A stretch of 64,000 nt of DNA from Flagellimonas amphidinii (GTDB lineage: Bacteria > Bacteroidota > Bacteroidia > Flavobacteriales > Flavobacteriaceae), in contig NZ_JABFNN010000045.1 in the NCBI RefSeq assembly GCF_013090115.1, forward strand, positions 109,813 through 173,812, written 5' to 3'. This document shows positions 53,960-62,630 of the stretch, piece by piece; position 1 is the stretch's first letter, and every line of letters begins with the position of its first letter. The notes below the pieces were generated by a model that ran no database searches, was not told the origin of the DNA, and was given only the letters and a program-made list of their open reading frames with translations. A program made the translations under genes and the position numbers.

Positions 53960-56074
53960 ATGAAAAAAAATATGGATACTATTTTAGTGAAATTGCTTTT
54001 GGCGTTACTTTTTTCAGGCGTAAGACATGGTTTTGCTCAGGATTATAGTGCAGCCACCCAAAGCATACAAATAGTTTTTGACGAACAGATGAAGGGTAAA
54101 CTGCAATGGGTTGGGAAAGAAAAAGATACTTCCCATGCTGTTGATATTGCTGTAAACGAAAGTATTTGGGTCAATGGACTGTTGGCTAAGAATTTTAAAA
54201 GCTGTCAATTTAAAAATGGTACAGAGCGGCATCCAGAATTTGGGGCAGCTACTAAGGTGGAAATCTCAGGTGATTTTAAATACAAAGAGATACATCTATT
54301 ACGTGAAACTACAGTCTGGCTACCAAAAAAATACCCGAATACGGCCATCTTTCAAACCAAATACATTAATAAGGGTAAAAAGGTTATCAAAATTGACAGT
54401 GTGCATGTGCGTGAATTGCAGCTGTCCCAAACTGGACTTTTTAATGATTCCCATGTAGCGGAACCCTTGGTGTCATTTCAAGGAGGTGTGCCCGCTTGGG
54501 GCGAAGATTACGCCGTAATACCTGTAAAGGAAGGGTTTTACAATGCCAATTTTCAGGGCATGCACCAAACCGAGCATGATGAATATATAGGAGGTGGCAT
54601 TCCTTTGATAGATGTTTGGGGAAATCGTGCAGGGGTAGCATTATGCCATTTAAGCAAACAGCCCGAGTGGTTGGCGTTACCAGTTTCTATGAATAGCCCA
54701 GATGTAGTGAATTTGGGAATTGTCAAGGCGCTAGAGGAAACCTTGGGAATGAAGGGCGATTTGTTGTCCAATCAAAGTTACACCACGGTGATGAATGCGG
54801 TGGTTTTTCATAATTTAGATTACTACAATGCACTACATACTTATGCCGAACTTTTACGGGATCGGGGTATTGCCATTCCTAAAAAATCACCCCAAGGGGC
54901 TCATGACCCCTATTGGAAGAGTTGGGGGTTTGAACTTGACTTCAACTTGGCGCAAATCTATGAAACTCTTCCTGAACTGGCTGAAATGGGCGTACATGTG
55001 GCCAACCTTGATGATGGTTGGTTCGATTATTATGGAGATTGGAATGTAAATCGGGCTCCTGGCAAGTTTCCCAATGGAGTCTCTGATATGTCCGTTTTTG
55101 TCAATAGACTACACAAAGAAGGGTTTAAGACCAATCTATGGTGGTATCCCTTGGGCGTAAGTCCCGAAAGTCAATTGGCAAGAGAACATGCCGAACTGCT
55201 TATCGTGGATGCGGACGGAAGCTATTTTAAGGACAAACGGCAACTGTACCAACTTTGCCCGGCCTATCCACCCGCGCTGAACCATATAGAAAAACTGGTG
55301 GATCGTTTTATTGGCGATTGGGAGTATGATGGACTCTATACAGATACGCGAGGGCTGTCTGCGGTACCCCCCTGTTTTAACAAGGCCCATAAACACCAAA
55401 GACCCCTGGAATCCTTTGAGCAACTGCCCAAGATGTACGAACGGGTCAATAGCATACTAAAAAAATTGAAAAAGACCGGCCTGCATGAGGTTTGCATCTG
55501 TGCGGCCCCGCATTCCCCCTACAATATGCCGTATTACGACATTGCAAATGCTTCTGATCCGGTTAACACCTTGCAGACACGACGCAGGATTAAGGTGGAA
55601 AAAGCATTGCATGGACCCAGTTTTGCCGTCGGGGACTGCTATCAGGTACCAGATGATGAATGGAGCGGGTTTTCGGTTCCCCAATCCTTTGAAAGTGCCG
55701 TGGGCATAGGTGGCCAGGCTACAACCTTTTATACCGATTTGGATGAGGAGCAGAAAGCAACCTGGAAGCGTTGGTTTGGGGTATATAACAATTTAGAATT
55801 GGGCAGCGCCCAATATACCAATTTATATGACGTGGCTTTTGATAAGCCCGAGGGCCACGTGGTTAAAAAGGGCAATGCCCTGTACTATGGCTTTTTCGCC
55901 CCACTCTGGTCCAAGGAAGATGCCCTGCAGCTGCGGGGGCTTGTTCCGGGTATAACCTATAAAGTGTTCGATTATGCCAATAACCGGGATTTGGGAACGG
56001 TGGACGCGGATCGGCCCTTTCTTTATGTAGGCTTTAAAGAACAATTATTACTAAGGGCTAGCCCCAAGCCTTAA
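53960..56074 (+). CDS. GH36-type (clan GH-D) glycosidase, second copy
   Basis: Secreted enzyme, 704 residues, signal peptide cleaved near GFAQDY (about 27). The N-terminal beta-sandwich is followed by a TIM barrel with VANLDDGWFDYYGDW (347-361), nucleophile candidate Asp462 (YDGLYTDTRG) and acid/base candidate Asp533 (ANASDPVNT). The usual KxD before the nucleophile is YTD here, a departure from classical alpha-galactosidases that may mark a different specificity. Starts 3 bases after the jelly-roll gene. The first half is AT-rich and the second GC-richer, switching near 55,150. Confidence 0.82.
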   Translation: MKKNMDTILVKLLLALLFSGVRHGFAQDYSAATQSIQIVFDEQMKGKLQWVGKEKDTSHAVDIAVNESIWVNGLLAKNFKSCQFKNGTERHPEFGAATKVEISGDFKYKEIHLLRETTVWLPKKYPNTAIFQTKYINKGKKVIKIDSVHVRELQLSQTGLFNDSHVAEPLVSFQGGVPAWGEDYAVIPVKEGFYNANFQGMHQTEHDEYIGGGIPLIDVWGNRAGVALCHLSKQPEWLALPVSMNSPDVVNLGIVKALEETLGMKGDLLSNQSYTTVMNAVVFHNLDYYNALHTYAELLRDRGIAIPKKSPQGAHDPYWKSWGFELDFNLAQIYETLPELAEMGVHVANLDDGWFDYYGDWNVNRAPGKFPNGVSDMSVFVNRLHKEGFKTNLWWYPLGVSPESQLAREHAELLIVDADGSYFKDKRQLYQLCPAYPPALNHIEKLVDRFIGDWEYDGLYTDTRGLSAVPPCFNKAHKHQRPLESFEQLPKMYERVNSILKKLKKTGLHEVCICAAPHSPYNMPYYDIANASDPVNTLQTRRRIKVEKALHGPSFAVGDCYQVPDDEWSGFSVPQSFESAVGIGGQATTFYTDLDEEQKATWKRWFGVYNNLELGSAQYTNLYDVAFDKPEGHVVKKGNALYYGFFAPLWSKEDALQLRGLVPGITYKVFDYANNRDLGTVDADRPFLYVGFKEQLLLRASPKP

Positions 56075-56085
56075 AAAGGAAAAAT

Positions 56086-56973
56086 ATGAGACAACTTGCG
56101 CTAATTTGCTGTATCGGTTCCCTTCTTTATGGTTGCACCCCAAAGACCGGAAGCAGTGTCCTCAGCAAGACCAAACCCATCTTTGAAGAGGACTTTGAAG
56201 CCGCCCACCTTAAGGAAATGGGCAAGCATTGGGAGGAGCTAAAAAACCTTGGGGGCATGTCGTTTTCCACAGATGTACCTCCGGAAAGTAAGGGCAAACA
56301 ATCGCTGAAAATAACGTATATTCCCGGTAAGGATAATGGCGGACATTTGTTCAAAAGTTTCCCAGAGGGGTACGAGCGGTTGTACGCCCGGTTCTATGTA
56401 AAATTCCTAACCCGAAATACCCGGGTGCACCATTTGGTAAAATTGGGCGGCTATAATCCCGCCGTGCCCTATCCCTTGGGAAAGGCCGGGCTAAAACCGG
56501 ATGGAACCGATTTTTTTATCTCGGGCATCGAAATGCCGTCCCATACAAAATGGGATTGGGGCTTTTACACCTATTGGCCCCACATGGTGGGTAAGCCCAA
56601 GAATTATTGGGGCAATGTGTTTTTTCCGGAAACGCCCAAAATTGCAGAGCCCAACAAATGGATCTGTGTGGAGTTCATGATCAAACTCAACGATCCCGTT
56701 GATGGCCATAATGGGGAACAGGCCTTTTGGATCAACGGGGAAAAAATATTGCATTTGGGGGAAGGTTTTCCCGAAGTAGATCAAAAAGGTGGTTGGAAAC
56801 GGGAGCAGACCGGTGCCCCTCCTTTTGAAGGATTCCAATGGCGTACCGACAGCCGGTTAAAGCTCACTTTTTTCTGGCTAAACTATTATATGACAACGGG
56901 AAAACCAGGGGAAATAGAGGAAATTCTATTTGACGAGGTTGTGGTTTCGGACCGGTACATTGGTCCACTATAA
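56086..56973 (+). CDS. Polysaccharide-lyase-like jelly-roll lipoprotein
   Basis: Lipoprotein of 295 residues (lipobox LLYGC). A single ConA-like jelly-roll domain: ARFYVKFLTRNTRVHHLVKLGGY in parts, WICVEFMIKLNDP, QAFWINGEKILHLG, LTFFWLNYYMT and the closing DEVVVSDRYIGPL, which matches the end of the jelly roll at 52761. The fold and signature fit heparin-lyase/PL14-like proteins of marine Bacteroidota; activity and substrate are unproven. Follows the GH36-type gene by 11 bases. Confidence 0.72.
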   Translation: MRQLALICCIGSLLYGCTPKTGSSVLSKTKPIFEEDFEAAHLKEMGKHWEELKNLGGMSFSTDVPPESKGKQSLKITYIPGKDNGGHLFKSFPEGYERLYARFYVKFLTRNTRVHHLVKLGGYNPAVPYPLGKAGLKPDGTDFFISGIEMPSHTKWDWGFYTYWPHMVGKPKNYWGNVFFPETPKIAEPNKWICVEFMIKLNDPVDGHNGEQAFWINGEKILHLGEGFPEVDQKGGWKREQTGAPPFEGFQWRTDSRLKLTFFWLNYYMTTGKPGEIEEILFDEVVVSDRYIGPL

Positions 56974-56990
56974 AGCAACGAACGGTAGTA

Positions 56991-59093
56991 ATGACAGCTT
57001 GTAAGAGAAACATGGCGCAAAACAATAACCGCATCCGCCGGCTAGGCTGGACGGTCCTGCTCCTACCACAGCTGATTCTGGCCCAGGTAAGTGAGTTCAG
57101 GATTACCCGGGAAAGGGACCAGGAAAACAATATGTCCTGTTATTTAGGGCATCAGGCGGAACGGATCAGTGGGGAATCCCTTTCGGCGATTAATACCATC
57201 GCGGATTGGAAGGCCGTACGGCAACAACGGAAAGATCAACTGTTGGAGATGTTGGGTCTTGAAGACAAGTACTACGGCAAACGTAGCCCCTTAAACGTAA
57301 AGCTAACCGGTGTTATCCAGCAAAAAGGTTTTCGTATTGAAAAATTGTATTACGAGTCCCTTCCCGGTCTTTATGTGCCCGCCAATTTATATATCCCCGA
57401 AAACAAGGGTGAAAAAATGCCCGCTATACTCTTCGTATGCGGTCATGCCCATACACAAAAGCATCATTATCAAGCCCATGCAAGAAACTTTGCCCAAAAT
57501 GGTTTTGTGGTATTGGTTATTGAAACCATACAGCGGGGCGAGGTACGAGGTTCACATCTAGGCTCCTACGAAGAAGGGCGCTTCAACTGGTTCAGCAGAG
57601 GGTATAATCCGGCCGGTGTGGAGGTATGGAACGGAATTCGGGGCCTTGACCTGTTAAGTGCCCGTAAGGAAGTAGACCCAGAGCGGTTGGGGGTTACCGG
57701 GAAATCGGGCGGGGGCTCCCAGAGCTGGTACCTGCCCGCCATAGACGAGCGCTTAAAGGCCGCCGCCGCAGTGGCCGGGGCCGGATCCTTGGAAGGGCAA
57801 ATAAAGCAACGCACCATTAACGACCATTGCGATTGTATGATGCCCATAAACACTTACCTCATCGACTTCAGCGATATTGGTGCCTTGATCGCGCCCCGGG
57901 CCTTTATGATTGCCCAGACCGACCGCGACGAATACTATTCCATAGAGTCGGTACGCGACCTATTCCACAAAATACGGCCCATTTACAGCTTTTACGGGCA
58001 AGCCAACAAGCTATTGATGAAAGAAGCGGCTGGCTCCCACAGTTATGGAGATGACGAATCGCTCAGGGCCGAGGTCCTTTCCTTTTTTCTTCGGGAATTA
58101 CAGGACAAAGAATTCCCCGCAACGGCCGTAGGGCCTATTGCCACCGAACGGGTACTCAGTAACGAAGCGCTTGGGGTTTATGGCGAGCATCCACCCAAAG
58201 GGGACCGTACCACCCAAATCCAAGAATCGTTTGTTGCCAAGGCTCGGCCGCCCAAGATCAAGACCAAGGCAGAACTTTCCGTTTACCGGAACAAGGTGGT
58301 CTCCTTCCTTCAAGAAAAAACCTTTAACGCCTTTCCAAAAGAGGAACTGCCACTGGAGATACACCAGACCTTTCGTGGCATAAAAAGCAACGGCATGCAT
58401 CGTGAGCGCTACAGCTATACCGCTGAAAAAGGTTGGCGCTTGAGCCTTAGTGTACGACATGATTCCAAAACAACGGACAAGGAACAAAACCAGGTACTGG
58501 TGGTGCTGCGGAGTGCCGAAGAGGCCCGATACGGCTCTGAAGCCTTGGTACGGGGGGCAACAAAACACATGGATGTTGTTTTTCTCGAAACGCGGGGTAC
58601 GGGGGAAACCGCCTGGTCGCCGTCGCAACAATGGTACATTCGCCGTGCCGCCGCATGGACCGGAAGAACCCTGGCCTCAATGCGGGTATACGATGTATTG
58701 CGCGGACTCAAAGCCATTCGGCAATTGCCCCAATACGGAAAGGGCCTGACCCTTCATTTGGCCGCTCAGGGTGAAATGGCCGTTGTAGCGGCCTACGCCT
58801 CGCTCCTGGACGGCAATGTTGAAACCCTTTTGCTGAACAACTTGCCGGAGACTCAAGACATGGAAGGTGATCCCGAAGGAAAGAAATTGGCCCTTGAACT
58901 ACTCAACTGTTTGAAAATAACGGATATAGCCCAGGTAGTAGGGCTCCATTACCCCAAACAAACTGTACTGACCGGTCCCTTGCCCAAAACCTATAACTGG
59001 GCAGAACAACTGTACACCGATTTAGGGGAAAAACAATCTTTTATAAAGACAGATCAATTACATACATGGTTAACGCAAAAGAAAGCACAATGA
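56991..59093 (+). CDS. Tandem alpha/beta hydrolase, acetyl-xylan-esterase-like
   Basis: Exported protein of 700 residues (signal helix about 17-32; start at 56991 or Met8). The first domain (about 100-380) is an alpha/beta hydrolase with nucleophile Ser239 in GVTGKSGGGSQSW and a late histidine in AAGSHSYGDD. The second (about 430-690) follows the same fold, but the nucleophile elbow reads AAQGEM at 591-596 with Gln593 in place of serine, so it is probably inactive and structural or binding. Related two-domain proteins are often annotated as acetyl xylan esterases; here it likely removes ester groups from the glycan. It overlaps the next gene by 4 bases. Confidence 0.82.
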   Translation: MTACKRNMAQNNNRIRRLGWTVLLLPQLILAQVSEFRITRERDQENNMSCYLGHQAERISGESLSAINTIADWKAVRQQRKDQLLEMLGLEDKYYGKRSPLNVKLTGVIQQKGFRIEKLYYESLPGLYVPANLYIPENKGEKMPAILFVCGHAHTQKHHYQAHARNFAQNGFVVLVIETIQRGEVRGSHLGSYEEGRFNWFSRGYNPAGVEVWNGIRGLDLLSARKEVDPERLGVTGKSGGGSQSWYLPAIDERLKAAAAVAGAGSLEGQIKQRTINDHCDCMMPINTYLIDFSDIGALIAPRAFMIAQTDRDEYYSIESVRDLFHKIRPIYSFYGQANKLLMKEAAGSHSYGDDESLRAEVLSFFLRELQDKEFPATAVGPIATERVLSNEALGVYGEHPPKGDRTTQIQESFVAKARPPKIKTKAELSVYRNKVVSFLQEKTFNAFPKEELPLEIHQTFRGIKSNGMHRERYSYTAEKGWRLSLSVRHDSKTTDKEQNQVLVVLRSAEEARYGSEALVRGATKHMDVVFLETRGTGETAWSPSQQWYIRRAAAWTGRTLASMRVYDVLRGLKAIRQLPQYGKGLTLHLAAQGEMAVVAAYASLLDGNVETLLLNNLPETQDMEGDPEGKKLALELLNCLKITDIAQVVGLHYPKQTVLTGPLPKTYNWAEQLYTDLGEKQSFIKTDQLHTWLTQKKAQ

Positions 59094-60061
59094 ACCTATT
59101 AAAAACCATATTCTCAATTACTATAATAGCCCTGTTGACCTTGGGCATAGCCTGTAAACCCAAGCAGAAGAAAAGCACTGCGGAAACGCCAGGAATGGAT
59201 ACCCCAATGACATTCCCGGTCGAACTGGTCTCGTTTTCTCCGGAGCCGGAAAAACCTTTATTCACGGGAACGGGTACCAATACCTGGGATGCCCAGATCA
59301 GGGAGCGCGGTTTTATTTTGTTCGATGAGGGGGTGTACAAATTGTGGTACACCGGCTATAACGATAGTATTTCCGAAAAGCGCTTTTTGGGCCTTGCCCT
59401 TTCCGATGATGGCGTCCATTGGAAGCGCCATGCCCAAAAGCCCTTGTTGCCTAGTGTTTGGGTAGAGGATATGTTTGTCCATAAGGAGAATGACCGGTAC
59501 TATATGTTCGCCGAGGGCAGGAATGATGTGGCCCATTTATTGGTCTCTCAAAACGGAATAGATTGGGAGCCACAGGGCAACCTCAACATAAACAAGGCCA
59601 ACGGAATCCCCCTAGATCCCGGACCATACGGCACCCCCACGGTTTGGGTGGAAAATGGAGAAAAATACCTGTTTTACGAGCGCAATGATTTGGGAATCTG
59701 GTTGGCTAAATCCGATGATTTTATAAACTGGACGAATGTGCAGGACGAGCCCGTTCTGGATCTGGGCCCAGGCACCTACGATGAAGCCGCCGTGGCCGCC
59801 AACCAAGTGATCAAGTACAAAGGAAAATATTATATGTACTACCACGGTTCCGACAACCCTGATTGGAACAACAAAAATGTTGTGGCCCTATGGTCCTCCA
59901 ACGTGGCCGTTTCCAAAGACCTGCTCCATTGGACCAAATATGAAGGAAATCCGATCGTTCAGGGCGATTTCTCCAGCAATATTGTGGTATTCGATGGTAA
60001 GTCGCACGTATTGTATACCACACATGATAAGGTTAAGCGATACGCCCACGCCGCTAAATAA
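59090..60061 (+). CDS. Five-bladed beta-propeller glycosidase-like lipoprotein
   Basis: A 323-residue lipoprotein (signal ending LGIAC) of GH43/GH117/GH130-like beta-propeller type. Repeated blades include GFILFDEGVYKLWYTGYN, DRYYMFAEGRNDVAHLLVS, GTPTVWVENGEKYLFYER and YKGKYYMYYHGSDNPDW. Acidic residues that could be catalytic are DAQIRERG, VEDMFV and YDEAAV, but the exact family cannot be told by eye. Start chosen at the ATG overlapping the preceding stop (ATGA); eight further upstream codons are unlikely. It lies in the compact esterase/lyase operon. Confidence 0.78.
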   Translation: MNLLKTIFSITIIALLTLGIACKPKQKKSTAETPGMDTPMTFPVELVSFSPEPEKPLFTGTGTNTWDAQIRERGFILFDEGVYKLWYTGYNDSISEKRFLGLALSDDGVHWKRHAQKPLLPSVWVEDMFVHKENDRYYMFAEGRNDVAHLLVSQNGIDWEPQGNLNINKANGIPLDPGPYGTPTVWVENGEKYLFYERNDLGIWLAKSDDFINWTNVQDEPVLDLGPGTYDEAAVAANQVIKYKGKYYMYYHGSDNPDWNNKNVVALWSSNVAVSKDLLHWTKYEGNPIVQGDFSSNIVVFDGKSHVLYTTHDKVKRYAHAAK

Positions 60062-60074
60062 TGTAAGATTGTAA

Positions 60075-61193
60075 ATGCCATCATTTCGTATGAGATATTT
60101 ATTCATTTTTCTGGTTACCATGGGACTGTTGCCTTTGACCGCCCAAGATTTGCCTGTTTATGACCAGTACATTCCTTTGGAACATCTGAACCGTTTGGAG
60201 GGACAAGGATGGAAGAACATAGGTTACACTCGTTTTCCCAAAAAGGCCGAAAAACTAGTCCGGCCCGACGTATGGTCACTTGCCAACAACAGTGCCGGTC
60301 TGGCCGTGCGCTTTAAGACCAATGCGGATCATATTGTGGTCAAGTACCGGGTAAAGCAGCGCTTTAGTATGCCCCATATGCCAACTACGGGGGTGAGCGG
60401 TGTTGATTTGTACCTAAAGCATGACCGCCAATGGCAATGGTGTAAAGGAGCCTATCAATTTGGGGATACAGTGCAATACCGCTTCCCGATAAAACAGCTT
60501 CAAAAAAAGCAAAACGAATATGTATTGTACCTGCCTTTGTATAATATTATAGCGGACCTTACCCTCGGTGTACCCAAAGGCAGTGCGATGGAGTTGGTAT
60601 CCCCCATCGGTAAAAAACCCATCGTGGTGTATGGCACTTCCATAGCCCAAGGGGCCTGTGCCACCCGACCTGGAATGGCCTGGACCAATATTTTGGCCCG
60701 ACAAATGGATTATCCGGTAATTAATCTGGGATTTTCCGGGAACGGACGTTTGGAGGAAGAAGTGGTAGGCCTGATTAACGAAATTGAGGCTTCGGTTTTC
60801 GTGCTCGATTGTATGCCTAATTTGTCTAGATTGCTTAAAAAAGGGGATGAATACGCCAAAAGGGAAGTTATAAAAAGGGTGAGAAGAAGCGTTATTCAAC
60901 TTCGGGAGACACATAGAGAAACCCCGATACTCTTGGTACAACACGCTGGCTATTCTGATGCCTGGCTCAACCCAGAACGAAAACATATTTATGAGTCTTT
61001 GAACTTTTGGATGACTCAAACCTTTGAAGAATTACAAAAACAAGGATATAATAAGCTATTTATGCTCTCCAAAGACACGATTGACTTGAACCAAGATAGT
61101 TTTGTTGATGGTACACATCCAAATGATTTAGGAATGATACATTATGCTAAAAGTTATCAAGATAAATTGGAAACGATTTTGAGTTCTATGTGA
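60075..61193 (+). CDS. SGNH/GDSL esterase with GxDLY domain
   Basis: Secreted esterase, 372 residues, signal peptide ending near PLTAQD (about 24). An N-terminal beta-sandwich with the GxDLY motif (G109-Y113, SGVDLYL) precedes a GDSL-type hydrolase domain: nucleophile Ser189 (YGTSIAQGACATRPG), oxyanion residues around GFSGNG (219-224), and Asp345/His348 (FVDGTHPND). It probably removes acetyl or other acyl groups from sugars. The last 350 bases are clearly more AT-rich than the rest. A 97-base gap follows. Confidence 0.88.
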   Translation: MPSFRMRYLFIFLVTMGLLPLTAQDLPVYDQYIPLEHLNRLEGQGWKNIGYTRFPKKAEKLVRPDVWSLANNSAGLAVRFKTNADHIVVKYRVKQRFSMPHMPTTGVSGVDLYLKHDRQWQWCKGAYQFGDTVQYRFPIKQLQKKQNEYVLYLPLYNIIADLTLGVPKGSAMELVSPIGKKPIVVYGTSIAQGACATRPGMAWTNILARQMDYPVINLGFSGNGRLEEEVVGLINEIEASVFVLDCMPNLSRLLKKGDEYAKREVIKRVRRSVIQLRETHRETPILLVQHAGYSDAWLNPERKHIYESLNFWMTQTFEELQKQGYNKLFMLSKDTIDLNQDSFVDGTHPNDLGMIHYAKSYQDKLETILSSM

Positions 61194-61290
61194 GTCTTAA
61201 ATCAGAAATGGAAAACTGTTTAAACCATAAGAGGTCATTATTCAGTTCATTGCCCCTTCCAACAGATTGATTAGTCAAAATCAGATAACA

Positions 61291-62613
61291 ATGAAAAAAA
61301 ATGACAAACAAAATTATAGTAGAAGAGATTGGTTGCAACTAATGGCATTGGTCAATATGGGGGTATTGCTCCCTACACCATTACTTTCCTACAGTGATGA
61401 GAATCCAAGGAAAAAGAAAAAAGGGAGGATAATAAGTACCATTTTAATAGTATCGGGCTGGCAAGACGTGAATATTGGCGACATTGCCCACACGCCCGGA
61501 CTATTGCACATTTTGGAAAGCTTTTTGCCCGATACCCGGATCATCCTATGGAAAAAAAGTAGGGCCACCGATGCGGTAAAGCGACTGCTAAAATCGAATT
61601 TCCCCAAGGTCAAGGTCATTTATGGCGATGTGGACCGTGACTACAACGTAACCAGCGAAGCGGTTATCTCTGCCTTTGAAACGGCCGATGTCATGATCCA
61701 CGGTTCAGGCCCTTATGTAGTGGGCCGCACCAATCTTGAAGCCTGGAGAAAGCACACCAAGAAGCCTTATGGGATTTTCGGGACCACCATTGCGCATATC
61801 GATGGCAAGTTAAAAGACCTGCTCAATGGGGCCGCATTCGTATATACCCGGGAGACCAAATCGGTAAAAGTGCTGAACGACCATGGCATCACCGCCAAAG
61901 AGATCGGCTTTGCCCCCGATGCCACCTTTTATCTGAACACCCATGACGATGAAAGGGCCCATCGGTTTATGGCCGAAAACGGCTTGGAGGAGAAAAAGTT
62001 CATCTGTGCCATTCCCCGGCTTCGAAAAACACCCTATTACAAGTTCAAGCCCAATAACGATGGTTGGAGCGCTACCGATATCCAAAAGGCCGAGGCCCTG
62101 AACAACGCCAAGAAAGAAGTGGACCATGCCAAATTGCGCGAGGCCATGATCGCTTGGGTCCGTGAAACGGGCAACAAGGTACTGGTCTGTCCGGAGATGA
62201 CCTATCAGGTGGATATTATGGACGAACTCTTGATCCACCCCTTGCCCGAAGATGTAAGGCTCCATGTAGTGAAACGCGGCTATTGGTTGCCCGACGAGGC
62301 CGCCTCGGTGTACAGAAAGGCCCATACCGTGCTCAGTTTTGAATGCCACTCCCCGATCATAGCCGCCAGAAACGGAACCCCCATGTTTTACCTGCGTCAG
62401 CCCGAGGATACCATAAAAGGCCATATGTACTATGACCTTGGTTTTGACGATTGGGTTTTCGAGATCGAGGAAACCACCGGACAGCAGATTGCCGATAGGC
62501 TCCGGGAGGTTTGGAAAAACTATCCGCAAGCCCTTGGCAAGCTCAATGACTCGATGCAAAAGGTGGGCAAAATCTATGCACGGAACACCAACGTAATCGC
62601 CCAGCTACTCTAA
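61291..62613 (+). CDS. Tat-exported polysaccharide pyruvyltransferase-family protein
   Basis: A 440-residue protein. The N-terminus has a twin-arginine signal (NYSRRDWLQL, arginines 11-12) and a hydrophobic stretch (MALVNMGVLLPTPLL), so it is exported folded. The rest matches the polysaccharide pyruvyltransferase fold: NIGDIAHTPGLLHIL, VMIHGSGPYVVG, KPYGIFGTTIAHIDG, FVYTRETKSVKVL, IGFAPDATFYL and SFECHSPIIAARNGTPMFYL. Usual members add pyruvate ketals in the cytoplasm. Export within a breakdown operon suggests action on pyruvylated glycan, perhaps removal; this is inference. Start is the ATG at 61291. Confidence 0.82.
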   Translation: MKKNDKQNYSRRDWLQLMALVNMGVLLPTPLLSYSDENPRKKKKGRIISTILIVSGWQDVNIGDIAHTPGLLHILESFLPDTRIILWKKSRATDAVKRLLKSNFPKVKVIYGDVDRDYNVTSEAVISAFETADVMIHGSGPYVVGRTNLEAWRKHTKKPYGIFGTTIAHIDGKLKDLLNGAAFVYTRETKSVKVLNDHGITAKEIGFAPDATFYLNTHDDERAHRFMAENGLEEKKFICAIPRLRKTPYYKFKPNNDGWSATDIQKAEALNNAKKEVDHAKLREAMIAWVRETGNKVLVCPEMTYQVDIMDELLIHPLPEDVRLHVVKRGYWLPDEAASVYRKAHTVLSFECHSPIIAARNGTPMFYLRQPEDTIKGHMYYDLGFDDWVFEIEETTGQQIADRLREVWKNYPQALGKLNDSMQKVGKIYARNTNVIAQLL

Positions 62614-62630
62614 TTCCAAAACCACTTTAC

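Noticed and set aside
61810..62559. 249-codon minus-strand frame opposite the pyruvyltransferase-like gene
   Set aside because: Long antisense frames are expected in this GC-richer block; the plus strand carries clear family motifs and a Tat signal.
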